NCBI RefSeq assembly: GCF_030372765.1
Contig: NZ_JAUCMW010000002.1
Span: 261,285 to 325,284 of the forward strand
Direction: 5' to 3'
Length of the DNA: 64,000 nucleotides
Source: Labilibaculum sp. K2S
GTDB lineage: Bacteria > Bacteroidota > Bacteroidia > Bacteroidales > Marinifilaceae
This document shows, in pieces, positions 37,400 to 46,640 of this stretch (the first letter of the stretch is position 1; each line of letters starts with the position of its first letter). Below the pieces are notes generated by a model. That model searched no databases. It saw only the letters and a list, made by a program, of their open reading frames with translations, and had not been told where the DNA came from. Made by a program: the position numbers and the translations under genes.

Positions 37400-37723
37400 T
37401 TATTTGTTTTGAACAATTACTGTATTTCTACTTACTCTTTCTGCCTCAGAAAGCGGGGTCTGAGAAATCAGGAACAAGCCTTCGTTCTCAATGATTTCCG
37501 TATCCTCAATCAAAACATAGAAGTCCGTTTCCTCTGTGATATCCTGAACCTCCAAGCTTTCTTTCTTTTCCAGCGGATAACCTATTTTGCTGGATGAATT
37601 CGTATAAAGTATTACAGGGGCTTTGGTTTTGTTGGTTACTATTAAAGATTTGGAAGCCGGCACACTTACTTTTTGTTTTGTGCCGGCTCCCACAATTTTC
37701 TGTATGTCTGCAAAAAGTCTCAT
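37400..37723 (-). CDS. small beta-rich protein
   Basis: 107 residues without signal or membrane segment and rich in beta-prone segments (KSLIVTNKTKAPVILYTN). It sits 3 bp from the next gene and is similar in size and style to the 109-residue product upstream, which also starts MxRF/LxxxIxKxxG. Could be a capsid-associated or penton-type protein; inference only. Confidence 0.5.
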   Translation of the reverse strand: MRLFADIQKIVGAGTKQKVSVPASKSLIVTNKTKAPVILYTNSSSKIGYPLEKKESLEVQDITEETDFYVLIEDTEIIENEGLFLISQTPLSEAERVSRNTVIVQNK

Positions 37724-37725
37724 AC

Positions 37726-38055
37726 TTACTCTTTTTCCAAGGTGAATACTAAAGCTCCTTTTATCGCTGTACCAGTGGTAAAAGAAGTGGCAATCCGAAT
37801 GGAATTGTTCGAAATCGGCTGTTCCAGAATCATTTCTTCACGTCCTGAACCGATTTTGTAATATTCCAAGGGAACACTTTCAACGATGGATGATTTGCCG
37901 TCATGGGTTTTTAGTTCCAAATCCAGACTTCCCCCGTTTTCGCCTATCCATGAAACTGCTTTCAGGTGACTGTAATCATCAAAACTAACCACCTCGTTTG
38001 AGGTTGTTGTTGGATCACCAGCTACTTTATTAATGTTGTAAACAAATCTTTTCAT
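37726..38055 (-). CDS. small beta-rich protein, possible minor structural protein
   Basis: 109 residues, mostly predicted strands (GGSLDLELKTHDGK, NNSIRIATSF, KGALVFTLEKE). Together with the 107-residue protein it forms a pair of small single-domain proteins after the candidate capsid gene. No family recognised. Confidence 0.5.
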   Translation of the reverse strand: MKRFVYNINKVAGDPTTTSNEVVSFDDYSHLKAVSWIGENGGSLDLELKTHDGKSSIVESVPLEYYKIGSGREEMILEQPISNNSIRIATSFTTGTAIKGALVFTLEKE

Positions 38056-38141
38056 TAGTTATTATTTTCTGGTAAAAATTCACCACCGCAAACAGGGTGG
38101 TGAATCTTAATGACTATTAATAAATGTTTTAACGGCTTCTG

Positions 38142-38738
38142 CTAAGCGTGGTTTTCAGTGATTTTGTACCCAACAAAAGCAACTTCAATCACAAGGTCTT
38201 CCGTGTCTGCACAAGGAGCGTTGAAGATGTTCAATTCAGGCAAAATGGTTTGATTCGGAGCAATGATAAACGGGCTCACTTCATATGCCATATCAACTGC
38301 TTTGTCATCACCTGCCAGCTCAGGAGACATATGACGTAAAACGGCTTTCATTTTCTCTTTGTTGGCTACCTTGATCGATAACTCATTGTTGTAAAACACT
38401 GGATTTCTTGCAGTAGAACCAACTGCAAAAGTTTGAGCTGAAATGTCGCTTTCATCTTTTAATACTGTTCTTGAACTTGCAGTCGAAATTAAAATACCTG
38501 TAACAAGGAAAGCTGTACCACCTGTCAATCGGGCTGAATCGATGTTTCGAACTCCGTCTTTTTCTACATCCTGAGGTTTCATTAATTGCTGAATTCCTGT
38601 TTTTCCTGACAATGCTCTGCGGAAAAACAAAACATCTTTTTCAATTTGTGCTCCGTCAGTATCAAAAGTGATCTGCTTGTTTGATTTTGCAATCGCTCTT
38701 ACGTTTGCTTTTTCTTCTAAAACTTTTACTAATTCCAT
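38142..38738 (-). CDS. candidate major capsid or other structural protein
   Basis: 198 residues without signal peptide, predicted mostly beta with a short helical N-terminus. It occupies the place where tailless phages carry the major capsid gene: after small membrane and scaffold-like genes, with its own 70-85 bp intergenic gaps on both sides that suggest separate, strong expression. The C-terminal ELNIFNAPCADTEDLVIEVAF strand pattern suits a jelly roll. It is not recognised by sequence, so the assignment is inference. Confidence 0.45.
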   Translation of the reverse strand: MELVKVLEEKANVRAIAKSNKQITFDTDGAQIEKDVLFFRRALSGKTGIQQLMKPQDVEKDGVRNIDSARLTGGTAFLVTGILISTASSRTVLKDESDISAQTFAVGSTARNPVFYNNELSIKVANKEKMKAVLRHMSPELAGDDKAVDMAYEVSPFIIAPNQTILPELNIFNAPCADTEDLVIEVAFVGYKITENHA

Positions 38739-38808
38739 ACTATTTAATCTTTTTCTGTTTGTGTCCTGTGATATTTATTTACTGATAATCTGTTTGTTAC
38801 AGACGGGT

Positions 38809-39288
38809 TTAGTTTACCTCGCTTAATTCCTCATAGCTTGCATCTTCGTAGTTACCTTCCAAGGCTTCCAAAGCGTTTAACTCGTCTCTGTCTTCCTCGT
38901 CCAACATATCCTCTGCCGAGTTCAATTCGATGCTCATGTCATCCTCGTTGTAGTTGTCCAATTCTGCCATTCCTATACCTCCGTGAAGGGCAGGAATAAA
39001 GCCTCCTTCTTCCTTGGCAAAGGGAGTCATTGCTGAAAGGGCTCCGGCGGTTGCGATACCGGCACAAATACTTTTGTACTGATTGGGTGCTTTGATGGCT
39101 CCGAAGGCGCCGACTGCTGTTACACCCAAACCGATGCCGATTTCTTTGATTTTCTTTTTCTTGGGGTCTGCTTCCTGATCAACTTTCAGTGCTTTTTTAC
39201 CCATTACAACCGCATAACGTCCAACCATTACACCGCCTACTGTTTTTAACAGCTCTGTGCCTACTACGGCCACTTTTGAATTACTCAT
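38809..39288 (-). CDS. membrane protein with acidic tail
   Basis: 159 residues. Hydrophobic Gly/Ala-rich segments at about 50-64 and 73-88, then a strongly acidic C-terminal 50 residues (Asp/Glu rich). It starts 4 bp after the transglutaminase-like gene. Suits a virion-membrane protein whose acidic tail could contact the basic partner encoded next to it; inference. Confidence 0.55.
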   Translation of the reverse strand: MSNSKVAVVGTELLKTVGGVMVGRYAVVMGKKALKVDQEADPKKKKIKEIGIGLGVTAVGAFGAIKAPNQYKSICAGIATAGALSAMTPFAKEEGGFIPALHGGIGMAELDNYNEDDMSIELNSAEDMLDEEDRDELNALEALEGNYEDASYEELSEVN

Positions 39289-39292
39289 TTAC

Positions 39293-41407
39293 TTACTTTT
39301 TAGTTTGATTTGACTTTTTCTTATTTCTTCCCCACAGCAAACCACCGCCAATCAGAATCAAGGCTCCGATTGCAAAGGGGTTCATTCCGGCCTGCCGTTT
39401 GTTTTGGCTGGTCATTGACTGCATTGAATCTGCATTGTCCGCACCGCTTTCTGCATTGGCCGGATAGGTAACAGGTGCTATGTTCCTTGGTGATGGCAGT
39501 ACATTGCTGTCCGGCGTTGGATTTGGTTTTTTCGCCACATTGTTGAAAATGGCCAGATTGTTTTCCGCTCTGGCTTTCTTTGCTTCCAATGCCTGTCTTT
39601 TTACAGGGTCAGGCTCGTTGGCAATCCGCTCACTCAGGTTTTCAATTCGCTTTTCTTTCAGCTTGGTAATCATTTTACCCAATCCCAATGATTTTAAAAT
39701 CTTTAGTATGGGTGCAAGGATTAAAGCAACTTTTGCAGCAATTGCACCTGCGGCGGCCATTGTGACAACTCCCAGTTCCTGCTTTGCGATATCGCTGTGA
39801 ACCAGTTTTAAAAATTCAAGCCGTTCCTTTTCGTAGGCTGACATTGGTTTTTCGGTACTGACTGGTTTCCTTGCTGTTGTTTTCCCTGCCTTTTTTCTGC
39901 TTGCAAGCAGTTGCTGTGCTTTCGCCTGAGCTTTGCGTCTTTTACGTCTTCGTCTCCTTCGGCCTTCCAATTGCCCCAAATCTCCCGAAAGGTTCATGGA
40001 CGGCATGTTTGCTTTTTTAGTTGCCTTCTGCCATGCCGAGATTAGAACCTTTCTCAGCTTGCTTTCTTTTCCTCCTAAAAATTTGTACTTCTTGGCGAAT
40101 TTGGCATAAGCCTGTTTTGATTTTTTCCAGCTTTCGGCATCAACACCCAGTTGCTTTGCTTGTGCTTCGCTTAGTAAACCGTAGCCCATTTTAATCGCTA
40201 AATCTTTTTTATTTTTGCTGATTTTGGAACGAAGAACCGCACGAATGGCAATGTTGATCGGATTGATTTTCATCAGGAATTTGCCAACTTTTGAAAATCC
40301 TTTGGCTACAAATTTGGCGGCCTTTTTGATTCCCTTGCCTACTGACTTAACGGCTTTCTTTAGTTTTTTCCTGAATTTTTTGAAAAATCCGTCCAAAGCA
40401 CCCAAAAGTCCAATGGTTTCACCTTCCAGACTCATGCCGTTAAGCGGTGATAAATTTGCTTTTTCCCACTCCGATCCGTCATTTAGTTTGATGATGATAC
40501 CGTCCAGAGAATCACCGTTTTTCAAGGCTTGAAAAGCTCCTTTCATATGCTCCCAGTACCTTCGGCCAAAACCCAAAGCATGGTATTTTTCGGGCTCTTT
40601 TTCGTACTCCCGCAAGGTGGTTGCCAATTGGGTTTTTCCCAATAATCTCAGGGCTTGTTCCTCTTCGGCCAATCCTGAATCCTGAATGCCGTTAAGCTCT
40701 TCCTGCTTCTCAATGTTCTGCATTGTAGAATCAAAATCTTCACCGCTTTGATGCAGTTCGCTTAATGCTCCAAGACCTTCAAGCTCGTTTTCTCCGTGCC
40801 CTGCCAATGTTTCAATTTGCATTTGCTTGTCTTTTTTAGATGTATATTTTGCTTCACAGTTGAAGCGATGTAAAACGGTATCTATGCAAACATCACCGCA
40901 GATCACGTAAACATGTGAATAGGGTTTTCCCCCGTAACCGGCTATCCGGATGGTAAAAGGAATTCCCAGACAGTAAAGAAGGGAACCCACAAAAACGGTA
41001 TGATCGTCACAATCACTGGGCGTATTGGGTGTAGACCGGTTCAGCCAGATTCTTGCCGGTGTGCTCAATTGTTCAACCCCGACTTTATCCCGCTTGTACT
41101 GGATGTGATGAAACACAAAATCCCAGATGGATTCCAGCGTTTTAATCCGGCTGTCCTTTTTCAGGAAATCGGCCAAGGCTTTTACCTGTGGGTGGTGTTT
41201 TCGGATGAGTTCACACATCATCAAAACGGTATCTTCAACCGTTCCTTCTGTAAATGTGCTGGTGAACTGTACGCTTTTGGTATCAATCAGGTGATCGTAC
41301 TGATCACCTGACTGAATCCTCCTGACACCTTGATTCACTAATAAACCTGTAGAAGTTCGGAAAGCTGTCTCCCCTTTTTCGTTGATCGTTCTTGAGATTG
41401 TTTCCAT
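39293..41407 (-). CDS. transglutaminase-like protein with basic core and C-terminal membrane helix
   Basis: 704 residues. Residues about 60-185 contain a transglutaminase/protease-type triad: Cys in PSDCDDHTVF, His in YSHVYV and Asp in VCIDTVL. The middle (about 345-480) is extremely basic, with repeated K-K-F/A-K segments and an Arg run (GRRRRRRKRRK), suitable for binding nucleic acid or membrane. A Gly/Ala helix is at about 545-570 and a C-terminal helix at about 675-692 (FAIGALILIGGGLLWG). No family name is certain; a multi-function virion-entry or maturation protein is a reasonable inference. Confidence 0.65.
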   Translation of the reverse strand: METISRTINEKGETAFRTSTGLLVNQGVRRIQSGDQYDHLIDTKSVQFTSTFTEGTVEDTVLMMCELIRKHHPQVKALADFLKKDSRIKTLESIWDFVFHHIQYKRDKVGVEQLSTPARIWLNRSTPNTPSDCDDHTVFVGSLLYCLGIPFTIRIAGYGGKPYSHVYVICGDVCIDTVLHRFNCEAKYTSKKDKQMQIETLAGHGENELEGLGALSELHQSGEDFDSTMQNIEKQEELNGIQDSGLAEEEQALRLLGKTQLATTLREYEKEPEKYHALGFGRRYWEHMKGAFQALKNGDSLDGIIIKLNDGSEWEKANLSPLNGMSLEGETIGLLGALDGFFKKFRKKLKKAVKSVGKGIKKAAKFVAKGFSKVGKFLMKINPINIAIRAVLRSKISKNKKDLAIKMGYGLLSEAQAKQLGVDAESWKKSKQAYAKFAKKYKFLGGKESKLRKVLISAWQKATKKANMPSMNLSGDLGQLEGRRRRRRKRRKAQAKAQQLLASRKKAGKTTARKPVSTEKPMSAYEKERLEFLKLVHSDIAKQELGVVTMAAAGAIAAKVALILAPILKILKSLGLGKMITKLKEKRIENLSERIANEPDPVKRQALEAKKARAENNLAIFNNVAKKPNPTPDSNVLPSPRNIAPVTYPANAESGADNADSMQSMTSQNKRQAGMNPFAIGALILIGGGLLWGRNKKKSNQTKK

Positions 41408-41409
41408 GT

Positions 41410-41985
41410 TTAAAACTGGTTGTACAGGTCAGTGATTACAGAGGCAGGGTTTTTGACTTTTCCGGCAATGTCCCGCCATGTTTTGCTGATGTCTATTTTC
41501 ACACCGGGCATATCCAAACCGTTAACCCGTAAACTGTCTACATAAAGAAACAGTCCGTAGCTTAACAGTTCTTTGGATTCCAACAGTTTGGAAATGCTGT
41601 CCAGCTTTACCGCAAAAACATAGTTGACTGCTGTTTTTGAATTTCCTTTTATCTCCTTGTTTGGCGTTAAAAGCGGGGTTTTTCCCAGTGATAGTTTTTT
41701 GTCTCCTTGTTCCAGAACCAGATTAATCTGATAACTGTTCAGTGTGGCCGATAAACCTACTTTAGTCGATAATTCTATACTTCCTTTTAGGGTGATGGCT
41801 CCTCTTAGAAAATCCACCCCCAGCCTTGGAAAGCCTTTGGGGGTTATGCTGATTTTACTGGTGGTGTATGAAATGATTTTATCTTTTATCTCACTGGTCT
41901 TACCACTCACATAAGGGATGATATCGTCTTTAAAAACTAAGGCGGTTACAACTCCGCCAATGAGTATTATGTGTCCTGTTTTCAT
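41410..41985 (-). CDS. membrane-anchored beta-domain protein, first gene of the late operon
   Basis: 191 residues with an N-terminal membrane anchor (IILIGGVVTALVF) and an LEA2-like beta domain (GFPRLGVDFLRGAITLKGSI). It ends 2 bp before the transglutaminase-like gene and begins the minus-strand operon that runs to 31837. Faces the periplasm or virion exterior; role unknown. Confidence 0.6.
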   Translation of the reverse strand: MKTGHIILIGGVVTALVFKDDIIPYVSGKTSEIKDKIISYTTSKISITPKGFPRLGVDFLRGAITLKGSIELSTKVGLSATLNSYQINLVLEQGDKKLSLGKTPLLTPNKEIKGNSKTAVNYVFAVKLDSISKLLESKELLSYGLFLYVDSLRVNGLDMPGVKIDISKTWRDIAGKVKNPASVITDLYNQF

Positions 41986-41999
41986 GCCTCAAATATGGG

Positions 42000-42393
42000 A
42001 ATATCATGTCAGTAAAAAATGTAATTAACTGACCGTGAGAGATGTTGACATACCAAGAATTACGGTGAATTACGATGATTTACAGGCTTACTTGTTTTTT
42101 AACCTACTTTTATCCCCATAAGACATGGCTAATTTTCAGACACAGGTAAAACGTTTGATTATCAATCATTTGACAGGGATTAAACCTGTCTATAAACAGG
42201 TTTAAACAGGTCTAAGCAGAAAATGACCGGAATAAAATCTGCAAACAATTGATTTTTAGATTTTTAACCAAAAATAAACCGGTTGCTAAAGGGGTTTATA
42301 CCTGTCTTTTCTGAAAAACAAGCCTCTTATCACAAACAAAGCTTTGATTGAAAGCATTTTAACCTAGATAAAAACCAGTAAACAGACAGGACT
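42000..42393. promoter_or_regulatory. divergent regulatory region with ACAGGT/ACCTGT half-sites
   Basis: About 400 bp between the divergent late operon and the zinc-finger gene. AAACCTGT-CTATAA-ACAGGTTT (42182-42203) is a perfect 8-bp inverted repeat. Half-sites ACAGGT or ACCTGT also occur at 42142-42147, 42206-42211 and 42300-42305. It probably binds a regulator of late expression, with the neighbouring zinc-finger/coiled-coil protein a candidate (inference). Confidence 0.6.
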
Positions 42394-43107
42394 ATGACCA
42401 GAAAATGTGAGGTGTGTTTAAAACCCATTAGAAACAGGCGTGCTGACAGCAAGTATTGCTCTGCAAGCTGTGCAGGCAGGGCGAGACGCAAAAGAGTAAC
42501 GGAAAAAGAAAAAAATGAATTAAACGGGTTTAAACACGTTTACGAAGAAAACGACCCAAAAAAACAAAACATGGATAAAACAGGAATAAACGAGCTTAGA
42601 ACCATAGAAAAGGACAATTTCAACACGATTTTAAATCTAAGAAGTGAGTACGGGGATAAAATCAGGGCTTTGGAGAACTCGAACTTAACGTACAATTTCA
42701 CCATTGAAAAACTCTCTGATAAAATTGCTGATCTTAAGGAAAAACATGCAAAGGAACTTGCAGAACTTAGGGAGAAACACAGTAAAGATATTAGCGATGC
42801 CAATACCAGCACAACCAAAGAAACGGTTCAGGCAATCACACAAATGCCGGCCATTCAATCGGCTTTGGGTGCTTTTGCAAACAATCTCATTCCCAGCAAC
42901 ACCAATGGATTAAACGGCTTGGCTGATCAACTGAACATTCAGGAAAGACAAATCATTGATGCAATCCGAAGAATGCAACCCGATGCACAAGGCTATCTTG
43001 CACAAATGCTTTACATTCTCTTTTCAAAACCTTATGAGGAACAAATGCAGATATTCAGCTCATTACAGGCCTACATGACCCAAGAAGAGGAAACAGACGA
43101 TATTTAA
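42394..43107 (+). CDS. zinc-finger protein with coiled coil
   Basis: 237 residues. The N-terminal motif CEVCLKPIRNRR, then KYCSASCAGRARRKR, is a CxxC...CxxxC zinc finger also seen in the 146-residue protein at 45930-46370 and at the C-terminus of Rep. A long coiled coil (about 60-140) and a helical C-terminus follow. It is the only plus-strand gene in this part and is divergent to the late operon, so it may regulate it. No named family. Confidence 0.65.
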   Translation: MTRKCEVCLKPIRNRRADSKYCSASCAGRARRKRVTEKEKNELNGFKHVYEENDPKKQNMDKTGINELRTIEKDNFNTILNLRSEYGDKIRALENSNLTYNFTIEKLSDKIADLKEKHAKELAELREKHSKDISDANTSTTKETVQAITQMPAIQSALGAFANNLIPSNTNGLNGLADQLNIQERQIIDAIRRMQPDAQGYLAQMLYILFSKPYEEQMQIFSSLQAYMTQEEETDDI

Positions 43108-43162
43108 CCGGTGTACACTAAAAAAAAGGCATAATGGCAATTATTAAATTAATGGCAAAGAA

Positions 43163-43187
43163 GAAAGCCTCCAAATTGGAGGCTTTC
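43163..43187. terminator. terminator hairpin
   Basis: GAAAGCCTCCAA (43163-43174) pairs with TTGGAGGCTTTC (43176-43187), followed by T residues, 56 bp after the zinc-finger gene. Confidence 0.85.
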
Positions 43188-43326
43188 TTTTTAATTGAAA
43201 ATAGGATAACAAAGATCATAAGTTTGGTATATCATTTACTACATCCGTCAGAAATCCTAGATCATAAAAATCTTCTTTGGGGTTCACATTTCTTTAGCCT
43301 TTTGACTGAAAGAATGAGCATAAAAA

Positions 43327-43349
43327 ATGCCTCTAATTACAGAGGCATT
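43327..43349. terminator. terminator hairpin
   Basis: AATGCCTCT (43327-43335) pairs with AGAGGCATT (43341-43349), near the end of the minus-strand lipoprotein gene. The space between the two hairpins (43188-43326) shows nothing further. Confidence 0.75.
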
Positions 43350-43366
43350 CTATTTAGAATTATTTC

Positions 43367-43771
43367 TTAGTTTTCAAAAACATAAGAGTAAATGAAATCA
43401 TTAGAACTAATAATATCAACATTGTAATTTTTATTCAATAAAAAATTACTTTCATCCGACACGTCATCATAAATGTATTTAAATTGCTTTTCATTATTAA
43501 TGAAAACAATTACAGAATCACACTCTATAGGGAAAGATATATCTGAAGGAGATAAATCTTTTGGACCTTCAGTATCTACAATCAATTTCAACGTATCATT
43601 AACAGCGATATTATGATTTTCAAGAATCTCTCCTTTACTAAAAAAGTCTAATCTAATCTCACTTTTCATTTTGTTAATCAAATGAAATTGACCTGTTACA
43701 CTATGATCAACAACCTTAGTTCCGCAAGCAAAAAACAAGCAACTAATTATTCCAGTAATCAAATATTTCAT
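43367..43771 (-). CDS. small lipoprotein (cargo)
   Basis: 134 residues from the ATG at 43771, with a signal peptide and lipobox Cys (LFFACGTK). The frame extends to 43795 but that extension precedes the signal peptide. Soluble beta-rich mature part, no family recognised. It is last of three minus-strand exported proteins within the element (44228-45808, 43806-44216). Confidence 0.65.
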   Translation of the reverse strand: MKYLITGIISCLFFACGTKVVDHSVTGQFHLINKMKSEIRLDFFSKGEILENHNIAVNDTLKLIVDTEGPKDLSPSDISFPIECDSVIVFINNEKQFKYIYDDVSDESNFLLNKNYNVDIISSNDFIYSYVFEN

Positions 43772-43805
43772 CCAAATTATTTTCTGTGTTACCACTATTT
43801 TGGTT

Positions 43806-44216
43806 TTAGTTGTTTTCTATTGGAATAGCTTTTTCATAATCTTCTTGAGTTATTGAAGCTTCGAAAGCCTGAAAAATAGAATGGCAAGACCGTGCGTCGC
43901 TAAGGTCACATTTTAAAACCAAAAGCTTTTCATCATTGAATACAACTCTGACAGAATCAATTTCATCTTCTGAGAAATAAGTGTTAGTATTTAATCCCTC
44001 CCCTGTATCCCACGTAACTTCATAAGATAGAAGTGGCTCAATAAAAATTACTTCAGCTTCTTTGTAAAAAGGTTCATTATTTATATCTGTCCGATTACTA
44101 AACCCTGAAATTTTAACTTGATAGATAGTTTCGTTATGTAGCTTGTAAGTTACAGTTGGTGAATCTCCACAAGAATAAAACCCACAGCTAAAGAGTATTA
44201 AAAAAATATATTTCAT
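43806..44216 (-). CDS. small lipoprotein (cargo)
   Basis: 136 residues with a signal peptide and lipobox Cys (GFYSCGDS). Beta-rich mature part without recognised domain. It lies 11 bp after the zincin lipoprotein and is probably co-expressed with it. Confidence 0.65.
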   Translation of the reverse strand: MKYIFLILFSCGFYSCGDSPTVTYKLHNETIYQVKISGFSNRTDINNEPFYKEAEVIFIEPLLSYEVTWDTGEGLNTNTYFSEDEIDSVRVVFNDEKLLVLKCDLSDARSCHSIFQAFEASITQEDYEKAIPIENN

Positions 44217-44227
44217 GAAAATTTTAT

Positions 44228-45808
44228 TTAATTATAAGTCCTGAATAAATAATCTACGTTTTCTTCTGTACTATTGTTGTATTTTTCTTTGATTTTTGTT
44301 CTCCAACTCCACCAAGATCCTAAAGCACCAGGGAGAGCATCGTTTAATTGTTTTAAAGTATATCCGGACACCTTATCATCAGGATAAGCCGAATTATTAT
44401 AATGTGTAACTTTTTGATTCTCATCATCGATTAAATCTATTACTAGAGGAGTGTAGCCTTTATTATCAGTAATACTTTTGATTGTATAGCTTTGTAAATC
44501 TTCAGGATATGAGCCATAAATATCCTTAGTAACCTTCCATTCAACACCAACAGCCCAGCTTTCCGGTAACTTAGGGTCTGATGTTAATGCATCCAATACG
44601 AATTGTCCTGTAGAATAACCCATACCCCAATGAGCAACATGAGCCAGCTCATGAATTGTCGTTCCAAATATTTCTCGGCTGTTCAATTCTTTTCCTTTTT
44701 TGCTTTTTGAATACACAGCGACTTGTGCAGACCATATAAAATTATTAAAAGTAAAATAGTGCGAACGACCCGATTTGTCTTTTCCTGCAATATGAAGACG
44801 ATGTTTTAATTTTTTAATTCCGGTTCTTCTTGGAGGTGGGGTTAATCCCCAACGCCCGTAATCATAAAAATATGTCATTGCAGCCCTATGTATATGTGCA
44901 TATAGCCATGATTTAGGAGTGCTCGCTTTAGTGATAGTGAGATTCCAAGATTCTTTTCTTTTTTTTACAAAATTATACCAAGCCTGTCCATATGAGCCAC
45001 TACGGATATCAAAATCCCGTCTTTCCCATTTTATACCATATTTAACGGTTTTACTCCGGAATTTTGCAGTACTGAATTTTCCGTTTTTATCGGTAATACT
45101 ATGCTTCCATTTGAACCATCTTTTTACAACAACACGGACTCCCACCAAAGGGATAACCCCCATATAATCGTCCTCTACTTTTATTTCTCCCGAAGGCCTC
45201 CATTTTCTTTTCAGATTTCCTTCTTCCTGATAATCTTCAGGATTGTAATTTCCTGTTATCTTCAGTGCTTCGTCTTCCAGATTAGCCCAATCATTATTCT
45301 GCATCAGTCCGCTTTTGGTCATGCCACTATCTTCCTGATCTTCCTCCTGAAGGAATAATTCAGCCAAAACTTCATATGTAACATCCGGGAAATTGTAATT
45401 TACAGGCACAACCGTGTATTGCCAAGTAATTTGATCTGTAGAAATTCCCGGATCATGATAAAATGTTCCGCCCTCTTCTATCTCATAATCCAAAGGCATG
45501 TCAAAAAGTTCAAGACTGTCTGCCCTTAACTGTTGCCACTGCTCTTCATCAGCAGGTGCAAACCTGACATACAGGTCTGTAGTTTGAATTTGAAAGGAGG
45601 ATTTTAGCCCGTTTTCTTTATTCAAATTATCGTATGCTTTCTGCATATTTTCCACTGTATAGGGGTTTTCTAATTTCTTACCCAGAACAATATCCGGCAC
45701 TTCTGCTTGCAGTTCTTCTTTTTGTATCAAAGATGTTTCGTTCTTGTCACAGGAAACAATGAATAAAATACAAAAGAAACTTAGTAATGTGTAATTAAAT
45801 TTCATCAT
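44228..45808 (-). CDS. exported zincin-type metallopeptidase lipoprotein (cargo)
   Basis: 526 residues with signal peptide and lipobox Cys (CILFIVSCDKN). A domain resembling the carboxypeptidase regulatory-like beta fold is near residues 205-285 (VGVRVVVKRWFKWKHSITDKNG), followed by a zinc metallopeptidase domain with TTIHELAHVAHWGMG (HExxH) and a large C-terminal part. It is an unlikely phage structural gene; surface-exposed protease cargo that may benefit the lysogen is the likely reading (inference). Confidence 0.7.
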   Translation of the reverse strand: MMKFNYTLLSFFCILFIVSCDKNETSLIQKEELQAEVPDIVLGKKLENPYTVENMQKAYDNLNKENGLKSSFQIQTTDLYVRFAPADEEQWQQLRADSLELFDMPLDYEIEEGGTFYHDPGISTDQITWQYTVVPVNYNFPDVTYEVLAELFLQEEDQEDSGMTKSGLMQNNDWANLEDEALKITGNYNPEDYQEEGNLKRKWRPSGEIKVEDDYMGVIPLVGVRVVVKRWFKWKHSITDKNGKFSTAKFRSKTVKYGIKWERRDFDIRSGSYGQAWYNFVKKRKESWNLTITKASTPKSWLYAHIHRAAMTYFYDYGRWGLTPPPRRTGIKKLKHRLHIAGKDKSGRSHYFTFNNFIWSAQVAVYSKSKKGKELNSREIFGTTIHELAHVAHWGMGYSTGQFVLDALTSDPKLPESWAVGVEWKVTKDIYGSYPEDLQSYTIKSITDNKGYTPLVIDLIDDENQKVTHYNNSAYPDDKVSGYTLKQLNDALPGALGSWWSWRTKIKEKYNNSTEENVDYLFRTYN

Positions 45809-45929
45809 AAAAATTCAAAATTAAAGATTTTACTTAAACTATCCCTTTATTCCGAATTTAACAAAAAGGTAACCCCAATAAACAATTTTTATTAATAATT
45901 TCGGGATATTAATTTATTAACATACTCAA

Positions 45930-46370
45930 TTATAGGCAAATAACACTCAATTTATTTCCATACTGCTTTCTTATTTTACATAGCAAGCTTTTAGTGTTAT
46001 CCGACTGGTATTTTTCACCATTGCAGTAAACAACAAACGGACATTTGCCCTCACTGGTAATTATTTGTTCGACTAAGAATTTTTCATTTCTTATAATCTC
46101 TTTTACTTTTTGATTAAATTTTTGCAGTTGGGTATTTACCCGATGAAACCGAACCCGACACTTTCCACTGCAAAATTCCTGTTGCTTATTTTTAGCCGTG
46201 AATATTTGACCGCATGCAGAACATTTTTTTCTGTTTTCCTGTAACGGTAAGCCATTACAGGAATCCTTTATTAATGATTCTGCCCAGTCAATATCTATTT
46301 GGCATTCTTCGGTTATTTCCAAAATGCCGTGAAAATTTTTATAATGCTCAATTATCCTTGTTCGATTCAT
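45930..46370 (-). CDS. zinc-finger protein with phage-type CxxC motif
   Basis: 146 residues with CSACGQIFTAKNKQQEFCSGKC in the middle, the same finger as in the 42394-43107 and Rep proteins. The N-terminus (NRTRIIEHYKNFHGILEITEECQ) is helical. It overlaps the 53-residue gene by 4 bp (ATGA). Probably a small DNA-binding protein; not recognised further. Confidence 0.6.
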   Translation of the reverse strand: MNRTRIIEHYKNFHGILEITEECQIDIDWAESLIKDSCNGLPLQENRKKCSACGQIFTAKNKQQEFCSGKCRVRFHRVNTQLQKFNQKVKEIIRNEKFLVEQIITSEGKCPFVVYCNGEKYQSDNTKSLLCKIRKQYGNKLSVICL

Positions 46371-46528
46371 ATCAGTTGCTTTTTTTTATCCTTTTCAATT
46401 TTAGGCCAATCCAGCCGGACTTTGCAATTATTACATTTTGCACTGTTTGCCTCAATACTTGCTTTGCATTTGGGGCACAAATAAAAAGTTATTGGTTTTG
46501 ACAATGCAATAAGGATTTCTATAAACAT
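46367..46528 (-). CDS. small zinc-ribbon protein
   Basis: 53 residues with CPKCKASIEANSAKCNNCK, a CxxC...CxxC zinc ribbon, and a Lys-rich tail. Its stop overlaps the ATG of the next gene by 4 bp, which supports real translation. Confidence 0.6.
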   Translation of the reverse strand: MFIEILIALSKPITFYLCPKCKASIEANSAKCNNCKVRLDWPKIEKDKKKQLI

Positions 46529-46640
46529 GGTCTTTAGCTTTTAATTTCGGATGAAATTTTCTGGAATGTATTCTTTTTAGAGTGTACCCAATAGAGGGCA
46601 CATTTATTTATGTGAAAAACCCTTGTTTTGCTGTGTTCAT

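Noticed and set aside
43134-43370. 78-codon plus-strand frame
   Set aside because: It runs through two terminator hairpins and overlaps a lipoprotein gene end, so it is unlikely to be coding.
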